Positions 1 through 7,488 of a stretch of 39,609 nucleotides of DNA are shown here, one piece after another; position 1 is the first letter of the stretch, and the number at the start of each line of letters is the position of its first letter. The notes beneath the pieces were generated by a model. It did no database searches. It was not told where the DNA came from and saw nothing but the letters and a program-made list of their open reading frames with translations. The position numbers were made by a program, and so were the translations under genes. Source of the DNA: Actinomycetota bacterium (lineage in GTDB: Bacteria > Actinomycetota > Geothermincolia > Geothermincolales > RBG-13-55-18); assembly GCA_028697145.1 (NCBI GenBank), contig JAQVFR010000034.1:1-39609 (forward strand), read 5' to 3'.

Positions 1-521
1 TCGGCGCTCACGTCGCTCGTGGCCACCTGCGTCGATACCATCTCACCGAGCGCGGAGACCTCCTCCACGGCGCCGTCGAACTTATCCGCGGGGATGCGCA
101 GGGTAAGGGTGGCGTAGGTGAAGCCCTCGTCGTCACGGCTGGAGCTCACGCCCTCGACGTAACCCCCCGCCGCCGTGGTTATGACTACGGCGTCCTTCCT
201 TATCTTCGCGTAACCGCCCTCGCCCGTTTCCAGCTCTACGACGGCGCTCTTGATCACCTTGAGCTGGAGTTGGGGAAGCGGAGACGATGCGGGAGAAAGA
301 TGCGCCTCTCCCGCCGCGCGTTCGCTCTGCGCGTATCCGGCCTCGTCCGGGACCGCTTCCTTGAGGTCCAGCTCCTCCACCTGTGAGGCGTCCCCGGGTA
401 AGCCTTCTCCCAACAGGCCGGCGTCTCGCTCCTCCTCGCCACCGCATCCAAACACCATGGCGGCCACGAACACCGTCAACAGGACCGCTGAAGCGACACC
501 CATCCACCTCTTCCTTGTCAT
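1..521 (-). CDS. DUF4349-type lipoprotein, 3' part beyond window
   Basis: Partial gene: the reading frame runs off the window edge at base 1, leaving the first 173 codons. The ATG at 521-519 follows a GGAGG box with 7-base spacing. The protein starts with a basic N-region, a hydrophobic stretch and the lipobox VFGC (Cys26), so it should be a membrane-anchored lipoprotein outside the cytoplasm. A low-complexity linker follows. The segment around residues 85-173 has the DUF4349 pattern: a conserved positive strand, then YATLTLRIPADKFD and a GEMVSTQVATSDV-like stretch. DUF4349 proteins usually continue with a coiled coil and a C-terminal membrane helix, which would lie outside the window. The function of the family is unknown. 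The gene diverges from the glutamate synthase subunit gene. Confidence 0.8.
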   Translation of the reverse strand, partial: MTRKRWMGVASAVLLTVFVAAMVFGCGGEEERDAGLLGEGLPGDASQVEELDLKEAVPDEAGYAQSERAAGEAHLSPASSPLPQLQLKVIKSAVVELETGEGGYAKIRKDAVVITTAAGGYVEGVSSSRDDEGFTYATLTLRIPADKFDGAVEEVSALGEMVSTQVATSDVSA

Positions 522-614
522 CTCCCTACCTCCTATCCAAAGCGGTGAAGCCACAACCCATAAGACGCCCGGCAAAACAAGCGGGGTTCCGTGGACCTGG
601 ATGAGACGCCGTTG

Positions 615-643
615 TTGCGGGTTGTTTTGAAGGCGCGTATATT
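615..643 (+). promoter_or_regulatory. candidate promoter of the glutamate synthase subunit gene
   Basis: TTGCGG (615-620), a 17-base spacer and TATATT (638-643) resemble a vegetative promoter. Transcription would begin near 650 and leave about 40 bases of leader before the ATG at 691. The -35 box matches consensus only in its TTG half. Confidence 0.4.
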
Positions 644-690
644 TTTTACAACTGCCCGTCCGCGAGATACCGTCGAGGTGATACGAGAAG

Positions 691-2109
691 ATGAGCAAGG
701 GGGACAGGAAGAGCAGGGCCAGGATGCCGCGCGCGGCCATGCCCCAGCAGGACGCGGAAATCCGCAAGGGCAATTTCGAAGAGGTCGCGCTGGGCCTGGG
801 CGAGAGAGAGGCCATGGCCGAGGCCTCGCGCTGCCTGCAGTGCAAGAAGAAGCCGTGCGTGGCGGGTTGCCCCGTGGAGATAGACATACCCGCCTTCATC
901 AAGACCATCGAGGAGGGCGACTTCATGGGCGCCGCGGCCAGGCTCAAGGAACAGAACAATCTCCCCTCGATATGCGGCAGGGTCTGCCCCCAGGAGACCC
1001 AGTGTGAGCAGGTGTGCACCCTGGGCAAGAAGGGCGAGCCGGTGGCCATAGGGAGGCTGGAGCGTTTCGCCTCGGATTACGAGGCCGCGCAGGGCGAGCT
1101 GACCATCCCGCAGCCGCGCGCGAGCACGGGGAGGAAGGTCGCGGTCATCGGGGCCGGCCCGGGAGGCCTCACTTGCGCCGCCGACCTGGCGCGCATGGGG
1201 CATGAGCTGACCGTCTTCGAGGCCCTCAACGCCCCCGGCGGGGTCCTCACCTACGGCATCCCGGAGTTCCGCCTCCCCAAGGCCATCGTCATGCGCGAGG
1301 TGGAATACGTGCGCAGCCTTGGGGTGGAGATAAAGCTCGACCAGGTGATCGGGTGCAGCAACACCCTGCAGGAGCTCTTCGAGGAGGGCTACGACGCCGC
1401 TTTCATCGCCATTGGCGCCGGACTCCCCATGTTCATGGACATCCCGGGCGAGAACCTCAACGGCGTCTATTCCGCCAACGAGTATCTCACCCGCTCCAAC
1501 CTGATGAAGGCCTACCTGTTCCCGCGATACGACACCCCCATCAAGAAGGGCAGGAAGGTCGCGGTCATCGGGGGCGGCAACGTCGCCCTGGACAGCGCCC
1601 GCACCGCCCTGCGCCTGGGGGCGGAGGAGGTGAGCATCGTCTACCGCCGCTCCCGTGCCGAGATGCCGGCGCGCGCCGAGGAGATCGAGCACGCCGTCGA
1701 GGAGGGTGTGGTCTTCAAGTTTCTCACCCTGCCCGTGCGCATCCTCGGGGAGGACTGGGTGCAGGGGATGGAATGCCTGGAGATGGAACTGGGGGAGCCG
1801 GACGAGAGCGGAAGGCGCCGTCCGGTCCCCATCAAGGGCTCGGAGTTCGAGCTAGAGGTGGACCTCGTGGTCATGGCCATAGGGACCAGGGCGAATCCCC
1901 TGCTGCCGGCGACCCTGCCGGAACTCAAGAGGAACAAGTGGGGATACATCGAAGCGGACCCGGAAACGGGTCAGACCTCCATATCCAACATCTTCGCGGG
2001 TGGAGACATCGTCACGGGCTCCGCCACGGTGATCGAGGCCATGGGCGCCGGGAAGAAGGCCGCCCGCGCCATACACAAGCTGCTCACCGGCGAGGAAGCT
2101 CCCTTCTAA
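691..2109 (+). CDS. gltA: NADPH-dependent glutamate synthase small subunit, homotetrameric type
   Basis: 472 residues with the architecture of glutamate synthase beta subunits and NfnB-like proteins. An N-terminal double iron-sulfur domain has cysteine clusters at about residues 50-61 (CLQCKKKPCVAGCP) and 99-110 (CGRVCPQETQCEQVC). It is followed by an FAD Rossmann fold (VIGAGPGGLTCA, about 153) and an NADPH-binding fold (VIGGGNVALDSA, about 292). The C-terminal GGDIVTG motif closes the FAD site. The protein passes electrons from NADPH to a partner such as glutamate synthase or a ferredoxin oxidoreductase. No large glutamate synthase subunit and no NfnA-like alpha subunit is in the window, so the partner is unknown. 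TIGR01316-type proteins of this length are annotated as homotetrameric synthases, while related sequences act in NfnAB, so the exact role is uncertain. The start follows a GAGGTGAT box. Confidence 0.85.
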   Translation: MSKGDRKSRARMPRAAMPQQDAEIRKGNFEEVALGLGEREAMAEASRCLQCKKKPCVAGCPVEIDIPAFIKTIEEGDFMGAAARLKEQNNLPSICGRVCPQETQCEQVCTLGKKGEPVAIGRLERFASDYEAAQGELTIPQPRASTGRKVAVIGAGPGGLTCAADLARMGHELTVFEALNAPGGVLTYGIPEFRLPKAIVMREVEYVRSLGVEIKLDQVIGCSNTLQELFEEGYDAAFIAIGAGLPMFMDIPGENLNGVYSANEYLTRSNLMKAYLFPRYDTPIKKGRKVAVIGGGNVALDSARTALRLGAEEVSIVYRRSRAEMPARAEEIEHAVEEGVVFKFLTLPVRILGEDWVQGMECLEMELGEPDESGRRRPVPIKGSEFELEVDLVVMAIGTRANPLLPATLPELKRNKWGYIEADPETGQTSISNIFAGGDIVTGSATVIEAMGAGKKAARAIHKLLTGEEAPF

Positions 2110-2176
2110 ATACGAGTCCTTCCCGGTGCGTCCCTCCGCAGGAACCCGGGCCGTCGTCGTCCCGTCTCTATGGTGA

Positions 2177-2192
2177 GGCCGGCGCGCCGGCC
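2177..2192. repeat. 16-bp perfect palindrome
   Basis: GGCCGGCGCGCCGGCC lies about 70 bases after the stop codon of the glutamate synthase subunit. It could fold as a GC-rich hairpin, but no T-tract follows, so intrinsic termination is not clear. A second small hairpin, GGCTCACGAGCC, lies near 2240. Confidence 0.4.
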
Positions 2193-2302
2193 GCTCCGGA
2201 CACGCCACTATTCTCACGGCGGTATGATGCTACGCCGGGCGGCTCACGAGCCGTAACGTCCGGGGCGGAGGCCAGGCGGTTACCCGGCCTGATACGGTGT
2301 TC

Positions 2303-2308
2303 TATAAT
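2303..2308 (+). promoter_or_regulatory. candidate -10 box for the 2344 gene cluster
   Basis: A perfect TATAAT lies 36 bases before the ATG at 2344. No good -35 box is visible. The AT-rich stretch after it stands out in the GC-rich flank. Confidence 0.4.
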
Positions 2309-2343
2309 ATAAAAAAGCGGCTACGGATTAGCGAGGTGAGGTA

Positions 2344-2796
2344 ATGGGATTTGTTGACAAACTCAAGCAGCAGGCATCCAGCCTGGGTTCCCAGATCGAC
2401 CAGGCGCTGGACAGCACCAAACAGAAGGGCCAGATAGGCTCCCTGCGCAAACAGCGGGGGGAAATGGTCTCACAGTTGGGAGAAGCCCTGCTGGAACAGT
2501 TCCGGCAGCAGCAGTTGGATGTGGAACAACTGCGCCCGCAGGCCGACCAGATCTTCAACCTGGAGTGGCAGATAATCGAGGCCGAGAAGGTTATCGAGGC
2601 CCAGAAGCAGGCCGCGGCAGCCGCGACACCGCCTCCCCAGGCTCCGGCGGCAGCGCAGGCTCCGCCCGCGCCGCCCGCGGCGGCCGCCCCGGCACCGCCA
2701 CAGCCTGCGCAGACGGGAACGGTCACTTGCCCTTCCTGCGGCGGCGAAGTCCCTACCGACTCCGCGTTCTGCCCGAATTGCGGAGCCAAGGTCTGA
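2344..2796 (+). CDS. coiled-coil protein with C-terminal zinc ribbon
   Basis: 150 residues with no signal peptide or membrane helix. Residues 1-85 are charged and glutamine-rich with heptad-like spacing and are probably a coiled coil. Residues 86-125 form a proline/alanine-rich flexible linker. The C-terminus is a zinc ribbon with two knuckles, CPSCG (about 129-133) and CPNCG (about 143-147). I recognise the architecture but no named family. The ATG follows GAGGTGAGG. The next gene begins only 35 bases after its stop, so the four genes from 2344 to 4819 may be one functional group. A scaffold or adaptor role is only inference. Confidence 0.75.
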   Translation: MGFVDKLKQQASSLGSQIDQALDSTKQKGQIGSLRKQRGEMVSQLGEALLEQFRQQQLDVEQLRPQADQIFNLEWQIIEAEKVIEAQKQAAAAATPPPQAPAAAQAPPAPPAAAAPAPPQPAQTGTVTCPSCGGEVPTDSAFCPNCGAKV

Positions 2797-2831
2797 GGGC
2801 ACCGGGTAAACGGAACGACCCGCAGGGGAAG

Positions 2832-3335
2832 ATGAGGGCCCGCGCGGCAGCCGTGATCCTCGTTCCGACCCTGCTGCTTCTCGGCCTCGCTGCGGCAGGA
2901 TGCGGGCAGGCGACACCGGAGCAGGCGGTGTACAAGTTCCTGGGCGCCGTGCAATCGCAAGACCGCAACGCGATGCGTTCCTGCGTCAACCCGGAAGCGC
3001 TGCGCAAAGCGGAGGAAGGCAGCGGCGAGATCGCAAGGCAGTGGGACGAACTCTGCCGCAGGTATTTCGTGGAGCCGGTGAACTGGCGCCTGGTGTTCGA
3101 CGGCGTGCGCCTCGAGAGCACCTACCTCGACAGCGACCGGGCCCTGGTGAGGCTTGCCGGAGGCAGGTGCGAGTTGTATAACCTGAGAGAGGGCACTTGG
3201 GCAGCCACGGGCGAAATAGATTTCGCCACGAAGGATTTCGTGCCGCTTTACGTGGTGGCAAGAGACGGGAAGTGGTACCTCGAGGCGCTCGACGTGTACG
3301 TGATCTTCGGGCTGGAAAACGCGGCCCGGGGGTGA
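2832..3335 (+). CDS. NTF2/DUF4878-like lipoprotein
   Basis: 167 residues from the ATG at 2832, which follows GGGGAAG. The N-terminus is a lipoprotein signal (LLLLGLAAAGC, Cys about 23). The mature part begins with TPEQAVYKFLGAVQSQD, the typical first helix of DUF4878/NTF2-like domains, followed by alternating strands. Such domains are small extracytoplasmic binding or scaffold modules without known chemistry. An open frame extends upstream into the zinc-ribbon gene, but the signal peptide and spacing support this internal start. It shares its helix pattern with the domain at the C-terminus of the next gene, which suggests that the cluster contains diverged copies. Confidence 0.7.
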   Translation: MRARAAAVILVPTLLLLGLAAAGCGQATPEQAVYKFLGAVQSQDRNAMRSCVNPEALRKAEEGSGEIARQWDELCRRYFVEPVNWRLVFDGVRLESTYLDSDRALVRLAGGRCELYNLREGTWAATGEIDFATKDFVPLYVVARDGKWYLEALDVYVIFGLENAARG

Positions 3336-3357
3336 AAGGACGGAAGGACTAAGGGGG

Positions 3358-4089
3358 TTGCACTTGCTCTGTCCCAACTGCGGTTACGAGAATCCGGAAG
3401 GCCGCCGTTATTGCGAGGAGTGCGGAGAGAAGCTCGTCGACCTCGAGACGCTGAAGGAGCGCGCCCGCAGGCGCTCGCGGCAGGAAGCCGCGAAATACCG
3501 CCGTGAAGCGCAGAAAGACGGCCTGGGGGCGGAGGAGGCCGAACGGCGCCTGCGCCGCTCGCGCAGGCGCGGCAGACCCTGGCTGGGCCTGCTGCTGCTC
3601 CTGGTCATAGCCGCCGTGATAATCATCATCGTGGTCATCGCCGCGGGCGGGGGCGAGAGCGGCCCGGAGAAAGCGGTCAAGGAATTCTACAACGCCATCA
3701 GGGACAAGGACGTGATGGCATACCTCAAGCACACCGAACTCGAGCTCTTCAAGATGGCCGAACGCGGCGAATACCAGCCCGACCCCTACACCGAGGGCAT
3801 AGATTATGACACCTACGTCCTCGAGGGCCTGACCACGCGGCTGGTCCTGGAGGAGGGAGACTACGCCGAGGTGGAGGTGAACGGGGGACATTTCGAAGGC
3901 ATGAAAAGCGACGGCAGCGCGACCACCGGCATCGACTTCGCCCAATATCCGCGCCTGGTGAGGCTGGTCAAGGTGGAGAACGTCTGGGTCGTGCAGGATT
4001 ACTGGATAATGAAACTCCCCTACCCCATCGCTGATATTGGGCCGGAGGAGCCCGAGTTCCCGGAGGCCGAGGGGGAACCGCCGAGCTGA
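3358..4089 (+). CDS. zinc-ribbon membrane protein with external NTF2-like domain
   Basis: About 243 residues. The N-terminal zinc ribbon has CPNCG and CEECG knuckles within the first 25 residues. A basic helical linker (residues 30-75) leads into one membrane helix (about 78-100, WLGLLLLLVIAAVIIIIVV). The outer part starts GPEKAVKEFYNAIRDKD, a DUF4878/NTF2-like first helix, and ends acidic and proline-rich. The layout implies a cytoplasmic zinc ribbon joined to an external sensor or binding domain. The start is uncertain: TTG at 3358 has AAGGGGG directly against it, whereas TTG at 3364 has the same box six bases upstream and gives a protein starting MLCPNCG. Both starts share the frame. Confidence 0.75.
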   Translation: MHLLCPNCGYENPEGRRYCEECGEKLVDLETLKERARRRSRQEAAKYRREAQKDGLGAEEAERRLRRSRRRGRPWLGLLLLLVIAAVIIIIVVIAAGGGESGPEKAVKEFYNAIRDKDVMAYLKHTELELFKMAERGEYQPDPYTEGIDYDTYVLEGLTTRLVLEEGDYAEVEVNGGHFEGMKSDGSATTGIDFAQYPRLVRLVKVENVWVVQDYWIMKLPYPIADIGPEEPEFPEAEGEPPS

Positions 4090-4114
4090 CAGGGGCAGCC
4101 CGGTAATCTATACT
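4086..4114 (+). promoter_or_regulatory. strong leaderless-type promoter
   Basis: CTGACA (4086-4091, 5 of 6 consensus bases), exactly 17 bases, then TATACT (4109-4114). The predicted start of transcription is about 4121, only three bases before the ATG at 4124, and no ribosome binding site is visible. This looks like a promoter for a leaderless mRNA. It overlaps the stop codon of the preceding gene. Confidence 0.6.
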
Positions 4115-4123
4115 TAGACGGTC

Positions 4124-4819
4124 ATGATAACGAGGGAAAGAAAAGCTTTGCATGCGAACCGTCCGCTGGTCTACCTGGTAGCGGCGATAACGCTCATCCT
4201 CTGCGCGGGTTGCGGCGGCTGGAGCACCGGGACTCCCTTCACGGGAGATTACGCGGATTTCGATCCGGGGGCCTACAATCCCGTGGATAACGAAGACCCC
4301 ATGGCCACCGTGGCGGGCTGGTTCTCTTCCATGGAATTCATAAGGAGCGAGAACGAGGACGGCGCGATGGTGCCCGACAAGGAATTGGGCAGGGATTTCG
4401 ATCTCTGGCTTTCCGTGGTCAACCCCGTTGTGCTGCAGGACCCCAGCGGGCAGTTCATCGGCATGGAGCAGGTGGACGCCCTGCGGGAATTATGGAATTC
4501 CACCGACTGGGAGGTGGAGTTCCTCGATCTCAAGATGGAACTCGGCTTCCAGGAGGGCGGTGAAGCCAGGGTGGATCTCGTCGGTGGCGGCGTGCGGTAC
4601 ATCGGCGACGAGTTCTTCGACAGCCCCGAGTACCGCCAGGACAGCTTCGGGGACAAGAAGGGCGAGGTGTTCTTGCGTTTTTACGATGACACCGCCAACG
4701 ACCCGCTGCAGTATATAGCGGGATTCGAGGATATCGCCGGCAAGGGGCGCTGGGTAGTCATCGGCGGCCTGGACCTCTCCGAGGAAGAGCCCTGGGGAGA
4801 AGAGATCGGGTTACGCTAG
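4124..4819 (+). CDS. lipoprotein of unknown function
   Basis: 231 residues. Basic N-terminus, hydrophobic core and lipobox (LILCAGC, Cys about 29) mark it as a lipoprotein. The mature chain is acidic, with a DPMATVAGWFSSMEFIRSEN helix early on, resembling the start of NTF2-like domains, and several beta strands towards the C-terminus. I do not recognise a specific family. It has its own promoter, apparently leaderless, but lies in line with the three preceding envelope or zinc-ribbon genes. It converges with the phosphodiesterase gene, with only 47 bases between the stops and no clear terminator there. Confidence 0.7.
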   Translation: MITRERKALHANRPLVYLVAAITLILCAGCGGWSTGTPFTGDYADFDPGAYNPVDNEDPMATVAGWFSSMEFIRSENEDGAMVPDKELGRDFDLWLSVVNPVVLQDPSGQFIGMEQVDALRELWNSTDWEVEFLDLKMELGFQEGGEARVDLVGGGVRYIGDEFFDSPEYRQDSFGDKKGEVFLRFYDDTANDPLQYIAGFEDIAGKGRWVVIGGLDLSEEEPWGEEIGLR

Positions 4820-4866
4820 CGCGAGAGCCAGGGGGTAGCCGGTCAACTCCCGCGCCGGAACGGCCG

Positions 4867-5355
4867 TTATTCCAGCCATACGATCCAGGGCTTGATCTCG
4901 TCGTTCTCTATGTCCATGACCGCGTACGAGAGGCGGTCCGAGAAACGGCGGTCGTTGGGACTGCCGGGGTTGACCAGCAGGGTCCCCTTCCTCTCCTCCA
5001 CCAGGGCTTTGTGGGTATGGCCGAAGACGATCACGTCCATGCCGGAGAAACGGGAAAGAACCCTCCTCTCGACCCCGATGGGCGGCCCCCACCCGTGGAT
5101 GATCCCGATGCGCCTGCCCTCCACCTCAACGGTGAGCTGTTGCGGCAGGACCGCCTTCACCTCCGGCTGATCCATGTTCCCCGCCACCGCCTTCACCGGC
5201 GCCAGCTCACGCAGCTCTTCCAGCACGGCCATCTCCACCAGGTCCCCCGCGTGTATGATGAGGTCCGCGTCGGATGCCGCTTCCAGGAAATCCCTCGGCA
5301 GGGGATTCCCCGACTTCGGTATATGGGTGTCCGATAACAGCACTATGCGGGCCAC
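4867..5355 (-). CDS. YfcE/MJ0936-type metallophosphoesterase
   Basis: 162 residues, the usual size for small calcineurin-like phosphodiesterases. All metal-binding motifs are visible: DTH near residue 9, HAGD near 36-39, GNMD near 59-62, an HGW histidine near 91, and GHTH near 112-115. Members hydrolyse phosphodiesters using two divalent metals in the cytoplasm; natural substrates are mostly unknown. The start is GTG (5355-5353) after GGTGGAGG. The gene diverges from the cyclo-ligase gene over a short AT-rich intergenic region with a palindrome. Confidence 0.88.
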   Translation of the reverse strand: MARIVLLSDTHIPKSGNPLPRDFLEAASDADLIIHAGDLVEMAVLEELRELAPVKAVAGNMDQPEVKAVLPQQLTVEVEGRRIGIIHGWGPPIGVERRVLSRFSGMDVIVFGHTHKALVEERKGTLLVNPGSPNDRRFSDRLSYAVMDIENDEIKPWIVWLE

Positions 5356-5415
5356 AGAATATCCTCCACCTGTCCGTCAACCTTGCTTTTCTCCTCCGCT
5401 GTAATATTATATATG

Positions 5416-5427
5416 TGGTCCGGACCA
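5416..5427. promoter_or_regulatory. 12-bp palindrome in a divergent promoter region
   Basis: TGGTCCGGACCA is a perfect palindrome lying just after an AT-rich run (TAATATTATATAT, 5402-5414) that could hold -10 boxes for the cyclo-ligase gene and perhaps the opposite gene. Its position would suit an operator. There is no evidence about a regulator. Confidence 0.35.
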
Positions 5428-5439
5428 GGGGAGTAAGAG

Positions 5440-6039
5440 ATGATCCACAAGAAAAAGAAAGAGCTGCGCAAGAAGGTCCAGGAGCTGCGCGACGCCATAG
5501 ATCTCGAGCAGAGAAAGGCCCTCTCCGCGCACGTCGCCGAAAATCTGTGGTCGATCCCCGAGTTCGCCGCGGCGAAGACGGTCCTCTTCTTCATATCCTT
5601 CCGCAGCGAGGTGGACACCGTGCCCATGATCAGGCGCGCCCTCAGCGAGGATAAAGTCGTATGCGTACCGTGCACAAACGACGGAGATAAGAGCATGGTG
5701 GCTTCGCGCATCCTCGACCTCGAGGCTGACCTCGAGATGGGAAATTACGATATCCTCGAGCCACGGAAAGGATGCCTGCGGCCCGTGAACGCCGAAGAGA
5801 TCGATGTTGTCCTCATGCCCGGAGTTGCCTTCGACCTCACCGGGGGGCGGCTGGGATACGGCGGCGGTTACTACGACCGTTTCCTTGAGAGATGCAACCC
5901 GCGCTGCGCCCTCATCGCCGTCGCCTTCGAGATCCAGATCGTGGGCCACGTGCCCTGCGCCGACCACGACGCTCACATACACAAGGTCGTCACCGAGGCC
6001 AGGGTGATAGACTGCGGGGACGGCTGCAGGCCCTCCTGA
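5440..6039 (+). CDS. 5-formyltetrahydrofolate cyclo-ligase
   Basis: 199 residues, normal for the family. It converts 5-formyl-THF with ATP to 5,10-methenyl-THF, returning an inhibitory folate to the one-carbon pool. The N-terminal basic helix (KKKKELRKKVQELR) carries the ATP-phosphate-binding residues. The signature PGVAFDLTGGRLGYGGGYYDRF (about 128-149) is nearly canonical. The C-terminal DAHIHKVVTEARVI also matches the family. The ATG follows a GGGGAG box. No downstream partner is in the same transcription unit; the next gene has its own promoter. Confidence 0.92.
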   Translation: MIHKKKKELRKKVQELRDAIDLEQRKALSAHVAENLWSIPEFAAAKTVLFFISFRSEVDTVPMIRRALSEDKVVCVPCTNDGDKSMVASRILDLEADLEMGNYDILEPRKGCLRPVNAEEIDVVLMPGVAFDLTGGRLGYGGGYYDRFLERCNPRCALIAVAFEIQIVGHVPCADHDAHIHKVVTEARVIDCGDGCRPS

Positions 6040-6130
6040 GGCGATACCCGGCATTACCGCCCGCTACGCTGATACCCTTATTGCGACACGGATACCTTCG
6101 TGTTTCGTGTAAGGCATCCCTTATGCCGCG

Positions 6131-6139
6131 TGGTATAAT
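6131..6139 (+). promoter_or_regulatory. extended -10 promoter of the NRAMP-like gene
   Basis: TGGTATAAT fits the extended -10 pattern TGnTATAAT. No -35 box is evident, as is usual for this promoter type. Transcription would start near 6146, leaving about 55 bases before the preferred ATG at 6201. Confidence 0.5.
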
Positions 6140-6200
6140 CAACCAGGACTTTTAGCAGGACTTTTCGAAAACAGGAGTGAGCAAGCGTTGGAGGAAAACC

Positions 6201-7472
6201 ATGCTCGGCAGGGGAGGCCGCACCAGAAGACGGCCGGGCCGCCGGGAGATACTGATATTCCTGACAGTACTCGGCCCCGGCCTTATCACCGCCATGGTGG
6301 ACAACGATGCCGGCGGCATCGCCACCTACTCCATGGCCGGTGCCCGCTTCGGCTACGAGATGCTGTGGGTGCTGGCCTTCACCGCCATCCTGCTGGCGCT
6401 GGTCCAGGAGATGACCGTGCGCATGGGTATGGTAACCGGCAAGGGCCTCGCCGCGCTCATCCGTGAGAGATTCTCCCTGCGCCTTACCGCCTTCATAATG
6501 TTCACCCTGCTGGTGACGAACTTCGCCAACACCGTCTCCAACTTCGCCGGCCTCGCGGCGGGCATGCAGCTATTCCATGTCCCCCCGTGGATGGCGGTGC
6601 CGCCCCTGGCGGTGCTCATATGGTGGCTTGTGGTCAGGGGGTCCTACAAAGGGGTGGAGAAGATATTTCTCGTGGCCTCCCTCGTCTACGTCTCCTACAT
6701 CATCTCGGCCTTCCTCGCCCGCCCGGAATGGGGAGAGGTAGCCAAGGCCGTGGTGACCCCTTCCCCGCGTTTCGACACCGCTTACCTGGCGCTCACGGTG
6801 ACCATCGTGGGCACGACCATCGCCCCCTGGATGCAGTTCTACCAGCAGGCGGCCATCGTCGACAAAGGGCTGGATTCCTCCAAGATAAGGTACGAGCGCG
6901 CCGACACCGTGGTGGGCTCGGTGCTCATGACCCTGGTGGCGATGTTCATCGTCATCTGCTGCGGGGCGGCGTTCTTCAACAATCCTGAGATCGGAGCCAC
7001 CACCATCACCAGCGCGGAGCAGGCGGCGGAAGCCCTGGCCCCCGTGGCCGGGAATTATGCCTCCTATCTCTTCGCGCTGGGCCTGCTGGTTGCGTCCCTC
7101 TTCGCGGGGTCCATCCTCCCCCTCTCGACCGCCTACACGGTTTGCGAGGCGTTCGGATGGGAGTCGGGCGTGGACCGCAGCTACGGCGAAGCGCCGCGCT
7201 TCTATTTCATCTACACCTTTTTCATCGCCGGGAGCGCCCTCCTGGTGATGATACCCGGCATACCTCTGGTCATGCTCATGATCGTCTCCCAGACCATGAA
7301 CGGCATCCTGCTGCCCGTCATTATGCTATGCATGCTGATCCTCATCAACGACCGCGATATCATGGGCGCCTACGTCAACCCGCCCTGGCTCAACGGGGTG
7401 ATGTGGGCGGTAACCGCCCTGTTGACGTTGTTGACCCTGGCCATGATCGTATCTACCTTTGCGTCCGGCTGA
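6201..7472 (+). CDS. NRAMP-family divalent metal transporter, NRMT-like
   Basis: 423 residues with about eleven membrane helices. GPGLITAM...DAGG aligns with NRAMP helix 1, where metal-binding DPGN has become DAGG (residues 36-39). GTTIAPWMQFY (about 204-214) aligns with helix 6, where MPHN has become APWM. Canonical Mn/Fe carriers need the helix-1 Asp and Asn and the helix-6 Met; here only the Asp is kept. Loss of the Met is a known feature of NRAMP-related magnesium transporters, so Mg2+ or broad metal uptake is a fair inference. The ATG at 6201 has GGAGG six bases upstream; an in-frame GTG at 6177 has AGGA directly against it and is less likely. A PRC-barrel gene follows after 16 bases. 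Confidence 0.8.
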   Translation: MLGRGGRTRRRPGRREILIFLTVLGPGLITAMVDNDAGGIATYSMAGARFGYEMLWVLAFTAILLALVQEMTVRMGMVTGKGLAALIRERFSLRLTAFIMFTLLVTNFANTVSNFAGLAAGMQLFHVPPWMAVPPLAVLIWWLVVRGSYKGVEKIFLVASLVYVSYIISAFLARPEWGEVAKAVVTPSPRFDTAYLALTVTIVGTTIAPWMQFYQQAAIVDKGLDSSKIRYERADTVVGSVLMTLVAMFIVICCGAAFFNNPEIGATTITSAEQAAEALAPVAGNYASYLFALGLLVASLFAGSILPLSTAYTVCEAFGWESGVDRSYGEAPRFYFIYTFFIAGSALLVMIPGIPLVMLMIVSQTMNGILLPVIMLCMLILINDRDIMGAYVNPPWLNGVMWAVTALLTLLTLAMIVSTFASG

Positions 7473-7488
7473 TCGGGGAGGTGAGAGT

